From the NCBI GenBank assembly GCA_950022295.1, contig OX465597.1, positions 395,131,016 through 395,195,015 on the forward strand: DNA of 64,000 nt, in the 5' to 3' direction. Position numbers and translations under genes: made by a program. How positions within the stretch are numbered: the stretch's first letter is position 1; every line of letters starts with the position of its first letter. The DNA is from Bromus sterilis. Its lineage: Eukaryota > Streptophyta > Magnoliopsida > Poales > Poaceae. The notes under the pieces are model-generated. The model was not told the DNA's origin, searched no databases, and saw only the letters and a program-made list of their open reading frames with translations. Shown in pieces: positions 22,871 through 35,068 of the stretch.

Positions 22871-23287
22871 GTGGGAGTTAGATCCAGATGTATATCAAAT
22901 CATCTGCAGCGCAGGTTCATGTAGGTGTGTTGTAGATGTTTTGTTCATCTACAGCGCGGGCGCGACGGCTCGCTCTGCTGATATGTGGCCCAAAATAACG
23001 GGCCGGTGTGCTACCATATTAGAAGCGCGGGATCTTTGGGTCTCGCTGCAGATGTCCTCATCATCTGCAGCGCGGGATTTGGGATCCGCGCTACTAAATT
23101 GGTCAGCCATGGGAACTATAGTTGTCACCAGATACTAGCAGCGCGTCGTCAGGTGGCCCGCACTGCCTATGGCTAATCACCCGCAGCACGCCTCCACTTG
23201 CATGCGCTGATAATTTATACCTATAGCGTGCTTCATAAAGACCGCGCTGCTAATGTCTATTCTTGTATGGCTAAAATCCTAGTAGTG

Positions 23288-23290
23288 CGA
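23288..23290. other. Target-site duplication (right) of CACTA element
   Basis: CGA follows the right terminus ...TAGTAGTG, matching the left copy at 18827-18829. Confidence 0.85.
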
Positions 23291-24523
23291 ACTCAATATC
23301 ATAGGGAATGATTGCCTCCGCGCCATATACGAGGAAGAAGGGAGTGAATCCAGTTGAACGGATTGGTGTGGTACGCAAACTCCAAAGCACGGCTGGCAGC
23401 TTGTCAATCCATGCTCTGGGTTCTCTCTCAAGTGGCTCGACCAATCTTGGCTTGATCCCAGATAAGATAATACCATTTGCTCGCTCTGCTTGACCATTTG
23501 ATTGTGGGTGAGCTACAGACGCCACATCTAGTCGAATGCCATGCTGGGATGCATACCCGAGCTAATGCCCCCTTTGCGAAGTTTGTGCCATTGTCAGTGA
23601 TGATGCTGTGTGGCTGTCCATATCTGGTTGCAATATCTGCTATGAACCTGACCGCAGTCGGCCCATCTAGCTTCTTGATCGGCCTTGACTCAATCCACTT
23701 GGATAACTTGTCCACTACTACCAGCAAGTGTGTCATGCCACCTCTGGCTGTCTTGAGAGGCCCGACCATGTCCAGTCCCCAAACTGCAAATGGCCATGTG
23801 ATCGGAATGGTTTTGAGTGCTGAGGCTGGTAGGTGGCTCTTGGCTTCGAATCTTTGGCAACCATTGCAATGCTTTACTAGCTCTTCTGCCCCTGCTTTCG
23901 CAGTCGGCCAGTAGAAACCATAGCGGAAAGCCTTGGCAACTATTGTTGTGGCTGATGCGTGATGACCACACTCTCCTTGGTGGATATCCCGCAGCTATTC
24001 CAGCCCCTTGTCCTCTTCAACGCAGCGCTGGAGAACTCCAATCACACTGCGATGCACTATCTCCTTGTTAATGATGGTGTATTCTCCAGATCGGCGCTCG
24101 ATTTGCCGGGCTTGCACTTCATCCTCGGGAAAATGCCATCGACCAAGAAATCACGGAAAGGCTCTGCCCATGAGGGTCCAGTAACTATCACCATTACAAC
24201 AACTGCCATTGGTGCTGGTTTCTCGGCTTCAACTACTGGTAGCTCGGACGAGGTGGAGCTGATTGCATCTTGCATGACCAAATCAGTCCCCGAGATGAAG
24301 ACAGCAGCCCCTGGTACAGCCGGATGCTCCGCCGCCTTTTGCTTCTTGGCTGATTTTTCTGCTTCAAGCTCTGCATCTTCAGGTCGGCCGGAATAAATAT
24401 GGACTCTGATTCTGGGGAAGGCTTGATAAATGGCTTCTGAATGTTTTCCAAAGAAATGCCTGTTGGAATGTATTTTCTAGTGGATCCCAGTTTGGACAGT
24501 GCATCTGTTGCTTTATTTTCATC
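23288..24523 (-). pseudogene. Tat-type integrase (zinc-binding and catalytic core), broken
   Basis: Minus-strand frames 23769-23428 and 23525-23271 hold the core domain. The first catalytic region is MVGPLKTARGGMTHLLVVVD, followed by HSIITDNGTNF and then VAHPQSNGQAERANG with the conserved glutamate. The zinc-binding N-terminal part lies at about 23971-24280. A frameshift near 23525 separates the second and third catalytic regions. The 3' part of the frame resumes at 18829 beyond the CACTA insertion. The enzyme would join retroelement cDNA to the host chromosome. This copy cannot do so. Confidence 0.8.
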
Positions 24524-25597
24524 TCAGGGAACGTGATGGAACTCACATCCCTCAAAGAAACCACAAAGTTGCTGCACAAGGAATATGTAGCTTGCCATGT
24601 TTGCATCCTTTGTGTCCCAACTGCCAGTGCATTGTTGCACCACCAGATCGGAGTCACCATAACATAGAATCCTCCGAATGCCGATCTCTTTGGCCAATCG
24701 GATACCGTGGACTAGTGCTTCGTACTCGGCCACGTTGTTCGATGCAGCAAAATGGATCCCAAACACGTATCTGAGCTGATCACCCTTTGGGGAAGTGAGA
24801 ACAATGCCAGCCCCTAGTCCGGTCTTCATCTTAGAGCCATCGAAGTACATTTGCCAGAAATTGGAATCCGAACAGGGGGGCTCATACTGGGTTTCTGCCC
24901 AATCAACGAGGAAAACTTCCACGGCTTGGGATTTGATTGAAGTACGCGGCTCATACTTGATACCATGGTTTGCAATCTCAATGGCCCATTTTCCCACTCG
25001 GCCAGATGCATCCCGATTGCCTATGATTTCTTCCATAGGTGATGAGCTTACAACTGTGACAGGATGCGCCTGGAAGTAAGGCTCCAGTCTCTTCGCCGCC
25101 ATGTATACACCATAGCACATCTTCTGGTAGTGGGGGTAGTTTTTCTTGGAAATTGAGAGCACTTCACTGACATAGTATACTGGCCTCTGGACTGGTTGTG
25201 CTCTGTCCTTTTCAAGACATTCAACCACCATGACAATACTAATCACCCGAGTGGTAGCTGCGATGTTCAACAGCATTGGCTCTTTCTCAATCGGAGCTGC
25301 TAGCACTGGAGCAGTGGATAGCATGCGATTGAGCTCTTTGAATGCTTCGTCTGCTTGCGGAGTCCAAGTGAACTTGTCCGTCTTCTTCACCAAGTTGTAC
25401 AGGGGGATTGCTTTCTCTCCCAGCCGACTGAGGAATCGGCTAAGCGATGCCAAGCATCCGGTGAGCTTCTGGATGTCCTTGAGATTTCTGGGCTTGCTCA
25501 TCCGCTTGATTGCTGTAATCTTCTCGGGTTGCACTCGATTCCTCTCTCGGATACCAAGAATCCGAGCAATTTTCCGGCTGGAACGCCGAACACACAC
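24524..25597 (-). CDS. Tat-type pol fragment: RT connection domain and two RNase H domains
   Basis: A 357-codon open segment of the pol polyprotein. It starts in the RT thumb/connection (KITAIKRMSKPRNLKDIQKL, TWTPQADEAFKELNRML) and continues through a Gypsy-type RNase H-like region (RPVYYVSEVLS...YPHYQKMCYGVYMAAKRL). It ends in a second RNase H of the archaeal-like type, marked by MYFDGSKMKTGLGAGIVL, NNVAEYEALVHG and YGDSDLVVQQ, with the D-E-D residues in place. Dual RNase H is typical of the Tat lineage of plant Gypsy elements. The open frame is a remnant of one polyprotein, not an independent gene. Confidence 0.8.
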   Translation of the reverse strand: MCVRRSSRKIARILGIRERNRVQPEKITAIKRMSKPRNLKDIQKLTGCLASLSRFLSRLGEKAIPLYNLVKKTDKFTWTPQADEAFKELNRMLSTAPVLAAPIEKEPMLLNIAATTRVISIVMVVECLEKDRAQPVQRPVYYVSEVLSISKKNYPHYQKMCYGVYMAAKRLEPYFQAHPVTVVSSSPMEEIIGNRDASGRVGKWAIEIANHGIKYEPRTSIKSQAVEVFLVDWAETQYEPPCSDSNFWQMYFDGSKMKTGLGAGIVLTSPKGDQLRYVFGIHFAASNNVAEYEALVHGIRLAKEIGIRRILCYGDSDLVVQQCTGSWDTKDANMASYIFLVQQLCGFFEGCEFHHVP

Positions 25598-26240
25598 TTC
25601 TCTGGATTGAGCTTGATCTTGTAAGTACGCAAATTTGTGAATGTTTCTCGGAGATCTTCCAGCAAGGTTGACCCTTGAATGAATTTACCACAAGATCATC
25701 TACATATACATGAATGTTTCGGCCGAGCTAAGGTCGAACACATCGCTGCATAGTACGCTGATAAGTCGCGCCGCCATTTTCAGGCCAAATGGCATGGTGA
25801 CATAACAGAACGCCCCAAAAGGGGTGATAAACGCAGTTTTTATTTGATCTTCTACATTAAGTTTGGTCTGGTGGTAGCCAACTGTGGCATCCAGAAAACA
25901 TAAGAGTTGACAACCAGTCGTAGAATCAATTACTTGATCAATACGGGGCAAAGTAAAAGGATCCTTGGCGCAGGCCTTATTCAGGCAAGTGTAATCGATA
26001 CACATGCGCCAAGTTCTATTCTTCTTCATAACCAGAACAGAATTTGCTAACCAGTCCCGATAGAACACTTCCATGATTAAACCAACTGCGAGCAACTTGG
26101 CGATCTCGTCGCCGATTGCTCTTATCTTGTCCTCTAAAAAGTGTCGGAGTGGCTGCTTGATTGGCTTGGATCCAGGTCGGATGTGAAGCTTGTGCTCGGC
26201 GAGTTCCCTTGGTACTCCAGGCATGTCTTGTGGAGACCAT
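25598..26240 (-). pseudogene. Tat-type reverse transcriptase palm/fingers
   Basis: The minus strand shows MPGVPRELAEHKLHIRPGS, then FYRDWLANSVLVMKKNRTWR, FLDATVGYHQTKL (the conserved FLDAYSGYHQ region, altered) and GAFCYVTMPFGL. The YVDD catalytic motif lies at about 25697-25715 in an adjacent frame, so a small frameshift separates it from the rest. The order protease, RT, RNase H, integrase is that of Gypsy elements. Confidence 0.85.
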
Positions 26241-26597
26241 GCAAAGATGTCCCGGTTCTCACGGAAGAACTCGACGAGCTCGCCTTCCTATTTGCTGCTC
26301 AGTCCAGCTCCCACGATCACGCACATCCTCGGGTCGGAGGGGTCCAGAGCAATCCTCTTGATGTCCTTGGCTAAATGCAGTCTCATCGTCCGATCTCTTG
26401 GTCTTCGCACTCGGCAGGGGTGCCTTCATCTAAGCCATAGCCATTGCCACAACCTTGTCGAGTTGACGCCGCTCTGCATCAATGACCAAGGTATCGGCCA
26501 GTTTGGAACTGGCGTACGAACACTCTAGGGACTTCTTGTAGTCACCACACACAGTGATGGGACCATTCGGTCCTGGAAGATTCATCTTCAAGTATGA

Positions 26598-26963
26598 CTA
26601 GAAAACATTCAGCATGAACTTGGTGATTGCGGGCACTTCGAGCAGAAAGTGGTAAGGACTGCTCAGATCGGCCACCTCGAACCAGATCGGCTCGCGATGA
26701 AAATTCTCCTCCGAACCTAACACAACATCCAACCAAATGCAACCCAACGGATTACATGAAAGGCCGGGCACAATACCATGGAAGTTGGTCCGACTGGGCT
26801 GCAACTCACTCTCGCCGATGCCGAGCTTGATCATCATATCGCGGTACAGAATGTTGATGGAGATGCCCCCATCAATGAGAGTTCTGGTGAATCGGCATGA
26901 GTACTTGGGCGCTGCCAGAACTGCATGTACCACTAGTGCATAGCTTCCTGGATTCGGCATCAA
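26598..26963 (-). pseudogene. Tat-type aspartic protease region
   Basis: The frame includes HAVLAAPKYSCRFTRTLIDG and then GISINILY, corresponding to the active-site loop L-I-D-G-G-S-S-I-N-I-L in this lineage, followed by FHGIVPGLSCNPLGCIWLDV. It would process the gag-pol polyprotein. It sits between gag and RT as expected. Confidence 0.7.
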
Positions 26964-26984
26964 GCCTGGGTGGTCCTCCCTGCT

Positions 26985-27956
26985 TCATGTGATAACGTTG
27001 TCTGACCAGTTCATGTACCGGGGAACTGCTGGCATCGTGGCATTGACTGCCTGCTCTCGGGCTCTCCGACTGCCCTTGTCGTCTGACTCACTGGTGAAGA
27101 TCATGTAGGATGCATCTTGGCGCAGGAACTGAACACGCGCATTCGGTGGCGGTGGACCTGAGGGTGGGGGTGGGGGTGGGGGGGTTCCTGCTCCTCCTTC
27201 TAACATGCGCTTTAGCCAGATGCATTGCTGAGTGGTGTGCGATGCGGGATTGCCCACTCCACTGTGCATCTTGCATGGCTGGTTCATCATGTACTCGAAG
27301 GTGTATGGGGGCCTAATTGGGCCTTGCAGTCTTTCTGCAGGTTTCTGCCTCCGACTGCCTCCCGCAGCCTCTGGTGCACCCTGCTGCTGGACTACAGCTA
27401 TCTGCCGACTGTCGTATTGCACATCCGGCTGCTCATCTTTCCTCTTATTGAAACCAGTGTTGTTGTTGTTGAAGTTGGGGGTGTTCTGTTGAAGGTAGGG
27501 GTGTTGTTGTTGTTGCGCTGCATCTCGCGCCTCTCGCGCCGATTGGGACCAGCGCCTCCTGCCTCGGCCGATTGTCGCTGGTACTGTCCAAAAAACTGTT
27601 CCTGAATGAGGTCGTTGGCAGTCAGCTAAATCGGACGCATTGCAGAATCGGAAGTGGCGAATGAATTGGCTATCTTCATCAGATCGGCCAAAGATGTGAT
27701 CTCCTTGCGAATGAGCTTGTGCTTCAACATTGACCCATCCAAGCAGTCGTCAGTGAAGTACTGGATGGCTTGGATCTCATGAACTCCCTCGCAAGTGTTT
27801 CTGAGCTTGATCCACCGCTGAAGATAATCGCAAAGGGACTCATCCTTTCCTTGTACACATAACGCCAGGTGTCGTGGTAGACCTAGACGCTCATACGTGC
27901 CAGTGAAGTTGCGCACGAATGCGTCATCAAAATCCTTCCAACAATTTATGTTGTTG
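26985..27956 (-). pseudogene. Tat-type gag, C-terminal half
   Basis: Minus-strand frames 27916-27626 (FTGTYERLGLPRHLALCVQG, YFTDDCLDGSML) and 27422-26985 (QQCIWLKRMLEGG, proline-rich segment, YMNWSDNVIT) form the capsid C-terminus and nucleocapsid-like region. The N-terminal half is on the far side of the compound insertion, at 46773-47998. Joining the two restores the typical ...LNSLP...AFVRNFTGTY order. Confidence 0.75.
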
Positions 27957-27961
27957 CTGGG
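27957..27961. other. Target-site duplication (left) of compound LTR element
   Basis: CTGGG precedes TGATGTGCGAG, the LTR terminus at 27962. The same five bases follow the opposite terminus at 46768-46772. Confidence 0.85.
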
Positions 27962-30900
27962 TGATGTGCGAGATGATGATAATTGTTTCTCGCCCTTTGT
28001 TGGTTACCCCAAGTGGAAGGTGAGATGTAGGATAGCAGAAAATTTCCCCTATGTAGAGGATAGTGTTTGTCTCTAGTAGTACTCCGATAGTGATAAGTAG
28101 GTGGCAAGGAAAAATGGCACCGAATAAGAAAAAAGTTGCTTCCTTGACCTGGACCTGCACACAACACAAATAACTTTGCTCCCAACGAAGTTCAGAGAGG
28201 TTGAAAATCTCTCCGGTCTTGTTGTTTACAAAGGATCAAACGCAAGGGATAATGATAATGGTGATAGCAGCTAGAAAGTAAAAGAAGGAAATTAAATGAG
28301 TGTGTAAACAGTGATGACAATATGAACCGGGGTCCCGTGATGTTCACTAGTGATGTCTCTCTACCAAAAGACGATAAAACTTCTATGTGAGGTAAAAAAA
28401 TTACAGCTGGGCAATTGACAAGATTAAAAACGCACCGCAATGCTAACTATGCTACAAAAAAGGACGAGGCTCAAAATCATGGGCAGTACGCCAAAACAAG
28501 TAGACCGAAATCCAAATGCATCTACTACTAATCATCCACCTTGAGATAACTATCCAGAACATCTCGCTGGTATTAAGTTGCGAGCCCCACCCAAAGTGTA
28601 AACCCAAAGCAACAGACAACAGACAACGGCGGTTACAAGTACCGTTGGTTTCCCCCTTGTGGCAACAGCACATCCCCTAGACTCATGTTTCTGTCACTCA
28701 AGCGTGTCATCGGGGGGCATGAACCCACAATCGAGCATAATGTTCCCTCTTGGAGTCACTACCTACTATTTGGCCAAAGTAATAAACAGTAGCGGAGAAC
28801 ATGCAAGAATTACTTAAGAACAGCAATATAAAAGATAAGAACCAATTATATTACTGATACGTCCCAAACGTATCTATAATTTCTGCTTGCTCCATGCATG
28901 ATCTGTGTGACTTTGCCATGTTTTTCTTGAACTTTCATACACTTTTTTTATCATATTTGGACTAACCTATTAACTCAGTGCACCCAGTTTCCAGTTCCTG
29001 TTTTTCTGATGTTTTTGTATTTCAGGTTTTTCGGCCATTAAAAGTGCCAAATAAATCCCGGAAAAATTATATAAAAAATCGGCGACCCGAAAGCTTCCCG
29101 AATAATCAAGAAAGGAAGGAGGTGTACCCACCAGGGCCCAAGGAGGGTCCCTGGCGCGGCCCCACCCTAGGCCGCGCCAGGAGGCCTCCTGGCTGCCCTG
29201 TGGCCCCTCTCGGTGCCCCCCTTCGCCTATATTTACCCCCCGTGACGAAAACCCCTAATATCGATCTGCTATTCCCGTTCTCTTCTCTGTTCCGCCGCCG
29301 CCGCCGTTTCAAGATCGGGGCTTCCAGAGAAGCTGCCTCGGCACCCTGCCGGAAGGAGGAATCCCCTTCGGGAGACCATCCATAGCCATGGACGCCTCTC
29401 GGATGTGCCGTAAGTAGTCCCCCTTAGACCATGGGTCTGTGACCAGTAGCCATGTGATGTACCTCTCCCCTATTTGTGCTTCCACTTTCGAGACCTCGTG
29501 AGATGCCTCACATGATCGATGCACTTTTGTAGTTTTCTATGTTGCTATGCTGAGTTTGTTGGGATCTGATGGATTATGAGATTATGTTCAGATTGTGATG
29601 AGTAATATATTTGGTTCTCTTTTATATTTTTGTTCTTTAGTAAATTCTTGCATGTTCTCCGTTGCCGTATTTTACTTTCGCCAAGTGATTTGTTGCAACT
29701 CGAAGAGGGAGCGTTATGCTTGATTGTGGGTTCAGCCCCTTGATTTCTAGCTTGAGTGACAGAAACATGAGACTAGGGGATGTGTTGTTGCCACCAGGGA
29801 TAAAACAACGGTGCTTGTACTTGCGGGTGCAAGGATTGTTTACTTTACGCATAGTTCTTTTAATGCAGTTGTCTGTTGCTTTGAGTTTACACTTTGGGTG
29901 GGATTCGAAACTTAATACCAGCGAGATGTTATGGATAAATATCTCAAGGTGGATGATTCGTAGTAGATGAAGTTGGATTTAGGTCTACTTACTTTGGCGT
30001 ACTGCCCATTGCTTTTGAGCCTCTTCCTTTATTTTGTAGCATAGTTAGCATTACAGTGCGTTTATAATCATGTCAATTGCCCAGCTGTGATTTGTTTACC
30101 TCGCTAGCACTTTTATCGTCTTTTGGGAGAGAGGCATCACTAGTGAACATCACGGGACCCCGGTCCATATTCACACCATTGTTTACTTCATCAATTTACT
30201 TTCAGTCTTTACTTTCAATTGCCACTATTATTATCTCTTGTGTTGATCCTTTGTAAACAGCAAGGCCGGAGGTATTGACAACTCCTCTATACTCGTTGGG
30301 AGCAAAGTTATTTGTTGTGTGCAGGTCCAGGCGAAGTTAGCAACCTCGGCGCCACTGTTCACTTTACCACCTTCTAGTATCTCTGCGAGTCCTACGGGAG
30401 ACAACCCATATCCTCTACATAGGGGAAATTTGCTGCTACGCTACATCTCACCTTCCACTTGGGGTAACCAACGAGGAGTGAGAACTATCCTCACCATATC
30501 AATTACTCAATCACAATCTGAACATAATCTCACAATCCATCAGATCCCAGCAAACTCAGCATAGCAACAGCAGAAAGATTACATATGTTCCTCGATCATG
30601 TAGGGTATCTCACGAGGACTAAACCATGAAGAACAAAGAGGGGAGGAGAACATCACATAACTACTGATCACGGACCCATGGTCCAAATAAAACTACTCAC
30701 GGCACATCCGGGAAGCGTCCATGGTGGAGGGGAATCTCCCGGAGGTCAATCCTCCCTCCGGCAGGGTGGCGGGAAGAAGCCTGCTAGCGCTCCTGATCTT
30801 GGAAGCGCGGCGGCGGCGGAACAGAGGCGAGATCGCGAAAAGGTGTTCTGTCTTCGGAAGTTTCACATCACGGGAGATATATAGGCGAAGGGGGCAGCCA

Positions 30901-31251
30901 GGGGGGCCACCAGAGGTCCAGGCGCCCCCCTGGCGCGGCCAAGCCCTAGGCCGCGCCAGCTAGGCGCCTGGGGCCCTGGTGGGTCCCACCTGGTCCCCCT
31001 TCGGGACTCCGGAAGGTTCCTTCACGCTGATTTTTTATCTGATTTTTCCCGAATTTTTGGAGCACTTTTAATATGGGGGAAAACTGAAATAAAAAAACAT
31101 TAGAAAACAGAAACTGGCACTGGGGTGCACTAAGTTAATAGGTTAGCCCAAATATGATCAAAAGTGTATGAAAGTGTATCTAGATCATAGCAATATCACA
31201 CAAAACATGCATGGAGCAAGCAGAAATTATCAATACGTTTGGGACGTATCA
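27962..31251 (-). repeat. Low-side (3') LTR of compound element, split by a solo LTR
   Basis: It starts TGATACGTCCCAAACG at 31251 on the minus strand and ends ...CTCGCACATCA at 27962. Without the nested solo LTR and one ATTAC copy it is about 1.64 kb. A TATA-like TATATATC lies on the minus strand near 30876-30885, and a perfect 10-bp-arm GC hairpin is at 30931-30958. A purine tract (GCTTGGGGATGT, minus strand) adjoins it at 31252. Confidence 0.85.
28855..30501 (+). repeat. Solo LTR in opposite orientation, same family as its host LTR
   Basis: It starts TGATACGTCCCAAACG and ends ...CACCATATCA, flanked by ATTAC at 28850-28854 and 30502-30506. Most of its 1647 bp match the surrounding LTR family in reverse orientation, including the TATA region and the GC hairpin at 29151-29180. 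There is no internal region, so it is a solo LTR left by LTR-LTR recombination. Confidence 0.85.
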
Positions 31252-34200
31252 ACATCCCCAAGCATAATTCCTGCTCGTCCTCGAGTAGGTAAATGATAAC
31301 AAGCATAATTTCTGTGGTGACATGCTAGCAACCATATAAGAACTTTGAAAAGTAAAGCAATCAAGCTATGTGATTCAATTCAAGTCATAACATGCAAGAG
31401 TCTATATAGAATTGAAACAAGTAATAAAAGAACATTAGATGCAAGAGCTCTCGCTGTCCGTGACTCGAATGTCTCCAAATGGTGTTTGCGTGCAAGTAGG
31501 GGAATGGGGAATACGAGAAAAAAAGTATTTTTGTTGAGAACTCAATCTACTAAAGTTTCACAGTTGGTCTTCTTTAGAATCTTATCTTAACTCGTCCCCA
31601 GACCACTAGCCAGGTACAAGTCAATTTGATCCACTCATTTTCGATATTTTGAGTACTCATGCAATGGATGAGCTTAAGCACGAAATTTGACACTTAGGAT
31701 GGCAAAGAGAGAAATATGGTGGAGGAGGAAGACAAAAAGTTGAGAAAGACTCACATCAATGAGGACAATCATAGGCGAGAAGGCCATATGATAGATACGA
31801 TGTGAGGAGTAGGGATTGCCATGCAACGGATGCACATATGAGCTAAAAAGCTCTCCAATGGAACTATTGGGGGTGCATCTAACTTGCTCGCTCATGAAGA
31901 CCTAGAGCTCTGTTGAGGAGGCTCATCCTTGGAATATGCAAGCCAAGTTCTATAGTGTGAAGGTCCCCACATAGCTATATGCATGAATGATCATCTCTAT
32001 GGAGTACAAGGATGAGAGGGCGTACTAGTGTGGATATTTCAAAAGGATAGTAGTGTTTCCCCTTTCTCTCTTTTTATTTCTTTTTTATTTTTTCTATTTT
32101 TTTGTATTTTTTTGGTGGCCTCAATGGCTCTTTCTATTTAACTCTCATTTGTCCTCTTTGGGATCTTTTATTTTGTCCACTTTGGGGTCTTTTCCTCACT
32201 TAATGGCAACACTCTAATTTACAAGAGGGTATAAAAGATCTTTCACACTTTACAAGGTACTCAAATCATAAAGAAGATGTAGCTATCATGATGTATGCAA
32301 TGTATGTTGCTGCCAGTGTAGCAGGAACATGTATGACATGAAGATCAAGTCATGAAGAGGTGGATGTTGCATGGCAATATATCTCGGAAAGGCTATGGAA
32401 ATGCCTTGATAGGTAGGTATGGTGGCTGTTTTGAACAAATATATAAGGAGGTTTATGATGAAAGAGCGTATCATGACAAGGGTTTGGATGTACCGACGAA
32501 GGTGGACGCCAACTCTCGGAGTGAGAAGGAGGCAATGCACGACACAGGAAAGGCTAGCAAATATGAGGAGGTGGAAGTGTCAACTTTCAATACTTACATT
32601 AGTCTGAAGAACTCATGCACTTATTATAGGTAACTCTCAATCTAATAAGGAGGTTCACAAAGAGACAAGTACCCCGAGGAGGAGTGTAGGGGGGTTTGGT
32701 TATCCTTGTGCATCCTCGACTCATGGTACGTGAGTGTACTCTAATATTCGATCCCTCCAAATATTAGCGATCCATTTAGTAGCTTGAGTTCTCAACTAGT
32801 TTTGTAGGTTTTTGAAAATAAACACGGATTTCCAAAAATACGACACCTATCACTAATAGGCTAGAGCTCTTGACACCAAAAAGTTCAAACATTGCTCACA
32901 TCAATACCTCAAAACTATTCCAAGTTACTACAAAAATTAAATAGCAACCTCAATTACCTACTTTCAAGACAAGACACGACTCAGTGCAACAACAAACTCT
33001 CTTAACAAGATAAACATGAAAACTAAAGAGAGTTCCAGCAACAAACTAAACAAAATCCAAGGCTCTTGCTAAAGACAAACTAAAACTAAAACTAAACATG
33101 GCAGTAGCTACGAAAAGATAAAGAACACATAACAGCAAAAAGATAAGCATGAAAAATCCTATGATGTGTTCTAGATTTTGAAAGTGGAGCGTGTTTCTCT
33201 CCCACACAAAGTAAGATGGGGTCTAACTTGTTATGAACAGAAAGCAAAGCTAAAGAAAACTAAAATAAAACCTAAGAGCGAGACTCTCCAAGCATAGCAC
33301 ATAACGCATGAAGTGATAAAAATAAAGTGAGACGAAGGACGAACTGATGACTCTTGATGGAAAAGGGGATGCACGGGAGCATCCCCAAGCTTAGACGCTT
33401 GAGCCTCCTTGATTATTTATTGGGGATGCATGAGGGCAACCCCAAGCTTGAGCGCTTGACACTCCTGAATCTTCTTTCATCATCTTCCATCGCACACTTG
33501 AAAACTCCCTTCATACATAACTCATCATCAGCTGATTAGAGAGGTTAGTACCCTTAATAAAATAATTTTTCCCCACTGGATATAAAGATATTCTTGAAGA
33601 TCTACTGTTTCTCAAGATTGAAAAAAGGTTTTTGCAAAGAAAAATCAAGCTTAAGGTTTGCAAAAGTAAGGAGAGGAAAAACATGGTAGAATATGTGAAA
33701 AACAAAACAACAGGTAGTAGAGAATTGTTTCGGGGTACTTCTGCAACTCAAATAAAAAAACTCAGAACATATGAAAGTTCCGAAATTGTATAGAGCACGC
33801 TGTGTAAAAAATTCAGTTCAAAAATATGAACTGGTGATTTGATCCGATTTTCCCCATCACGAAGACAGGATCTGTTTTCTGGACAGCATGTCACAACTTT
33901 TGCTTCCCTTATCATAAGAGGCTATAACTTGGCACAATGCTTGAAAATAAAGATACAATGATGTTTCCACAGTAGTAACAATCATCAAGACTAATAAAAA
34001 CAGAAATAAAAACATCTTGGGTTGCCTCCCAACAAGCGCCTTCTTTTACGCCTTTAAGCTAGGCATAAGGCAAAAGATCAAGTCGTATCAATCGAATCAT
34101 CATCAAGATCATCAAAAAGCTCTTCAATTGCACAACTAGTCTTAAGAGGTCTTTCAAATAAAGGCCTAATGAAGATACTTCTAGGGATAAAACCAAACGG

Positions 34201-35068
34201 CGGAAAATCAATGGGAGTTTCATTTATAAATTTATCAAAATGAGGTATTTCTTCCAAATCTTCACGGTTTCAACTTCCTTGGCAATGGGTGGATTATTTT
34301 TGGGTCGGGGAACCTTAGGGACGTAATTGAACTTAGGTTCCTTCCTTGCCGGAGTCTCTACCTTTTTTGTTTGATTGAGGATAAAGTAGTTCATAGAGTA
34401 TTAATGATTTCCTCAATCTTATCAATCCTAGAAGGATCCATATCATGGAATTTGATGGTCTCCAAAGTTTAAATAATTTTAAGCATTGAGCTATCAAGCC
34501 TATTCAAATTCCCTTGAATCTTGCGATCCAACTCATTTATTCTAGTAATACTTGGTATTTCTAACTCTATCTTTTCCAGTTTTTTCATAATGTGAGCTAG
34601 AGTTATACCTTCCTGTATGCTAGCAACAGGGAGATTTCCAACAAGATTTTCAATAACATTAAGAGACTCCCAAATTTGGGCTTCTAGGAAATTCCCATTG
34701 ATAGTAGTATCTAATATGAACCTATTCCAAGGAGTAATCCCAACATAAAAATTTCTAAGCAGGATAGTAGTGGATTGCTTCTTGGTGGCTCTTTTCTGAG
34801 AATCATTAATTCTATACCAAGCATCTTTTAAACTTTCACCACCTTTTTGTTTAAAGGTAAGAACCTCTGTCTGAACAAAGGCAAAAGGACCAGACATAAT
34901 GACAGCTACTAGCAAGATAAATAAAAAATTTCTGATTTTTGATAAAGGACACAAGGATAAAAACTAAAAGGTAAACTAACAAGACTAAAAAGTAAAGGTA
35001 AAAGGTAGTGGGAAACTCCCCTATCATATCACTCGGAGTCCCTGGCAACGGCGCCAGAAATTTTCTTG
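31252..35068 (-). mobile_element. First internal region of the compound element (non-autonomous)
   Basis: Mostly non-coding on the minus strand. Purine tracts of the type AAGCTTGGGGATGC recur (31252, about 33380, about 33440). A short T-rich stretch is at 32050-32115. The only protein-like segment is the gag-like stretch at 34469-34954. A PBS of tRNA-Asp type (TGGCGCCGTTGCCAGGGA, minus strand) lies at about 35040-35057, just inside the next LTR. Confidence 0.7.
34469..34954 (-). pseudogene. Gag-like fragment of the non-autonomous Gypsy element
   Basis: The frame contains TFKQKGGESLKDAWYRINDS and then TTILLRNFYVGITPWNRFIL with DTTINGNFLEAQIWE. This is the pattern of the central part of a Gypsy gag (Retrotrans_gag-type: E-S-L-x-x-A-W-x-R, then F-Y-x-G-I-x-P-x-x-R). 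The rest of gag and all of pol are missing, and the first residues look non-native. It is a remnant used for classification only. Confidence 0.6.

Larger units (their letters stand above)
18830..23287. mobile_element. CACTA DNA transposon, 4.46 kb, non-autonomous
   Basis: The termini are CACTACTAGGAT on both ends in inverted orientation, flanked by the 3-bp duplication CGA. Subterminal regions (18840-19025 and 22900-23260) hold many copies of an AGCGCGG motif in both orientations, typical of transposase-binding arrays. No TNP2-type transposase was found. Instead the element carries a degenerate B3-like gene (minus strand, 19309 to about 20985), four hairpin units (21025-22312), a GC-rich segment (21500-21900) and a GC-rich imperfect repeat (22640-22870). 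It interrupts the integrase of the Tat-type retrotransposon, so it is younger than that element. Confidence 0.9.

Noticed and set aside
23477..25610. Plus-strand open frames across the Tat-type pol region
   Set aside because: Antisense to clear integrase, RNase H and RT motifs on the minus strand.
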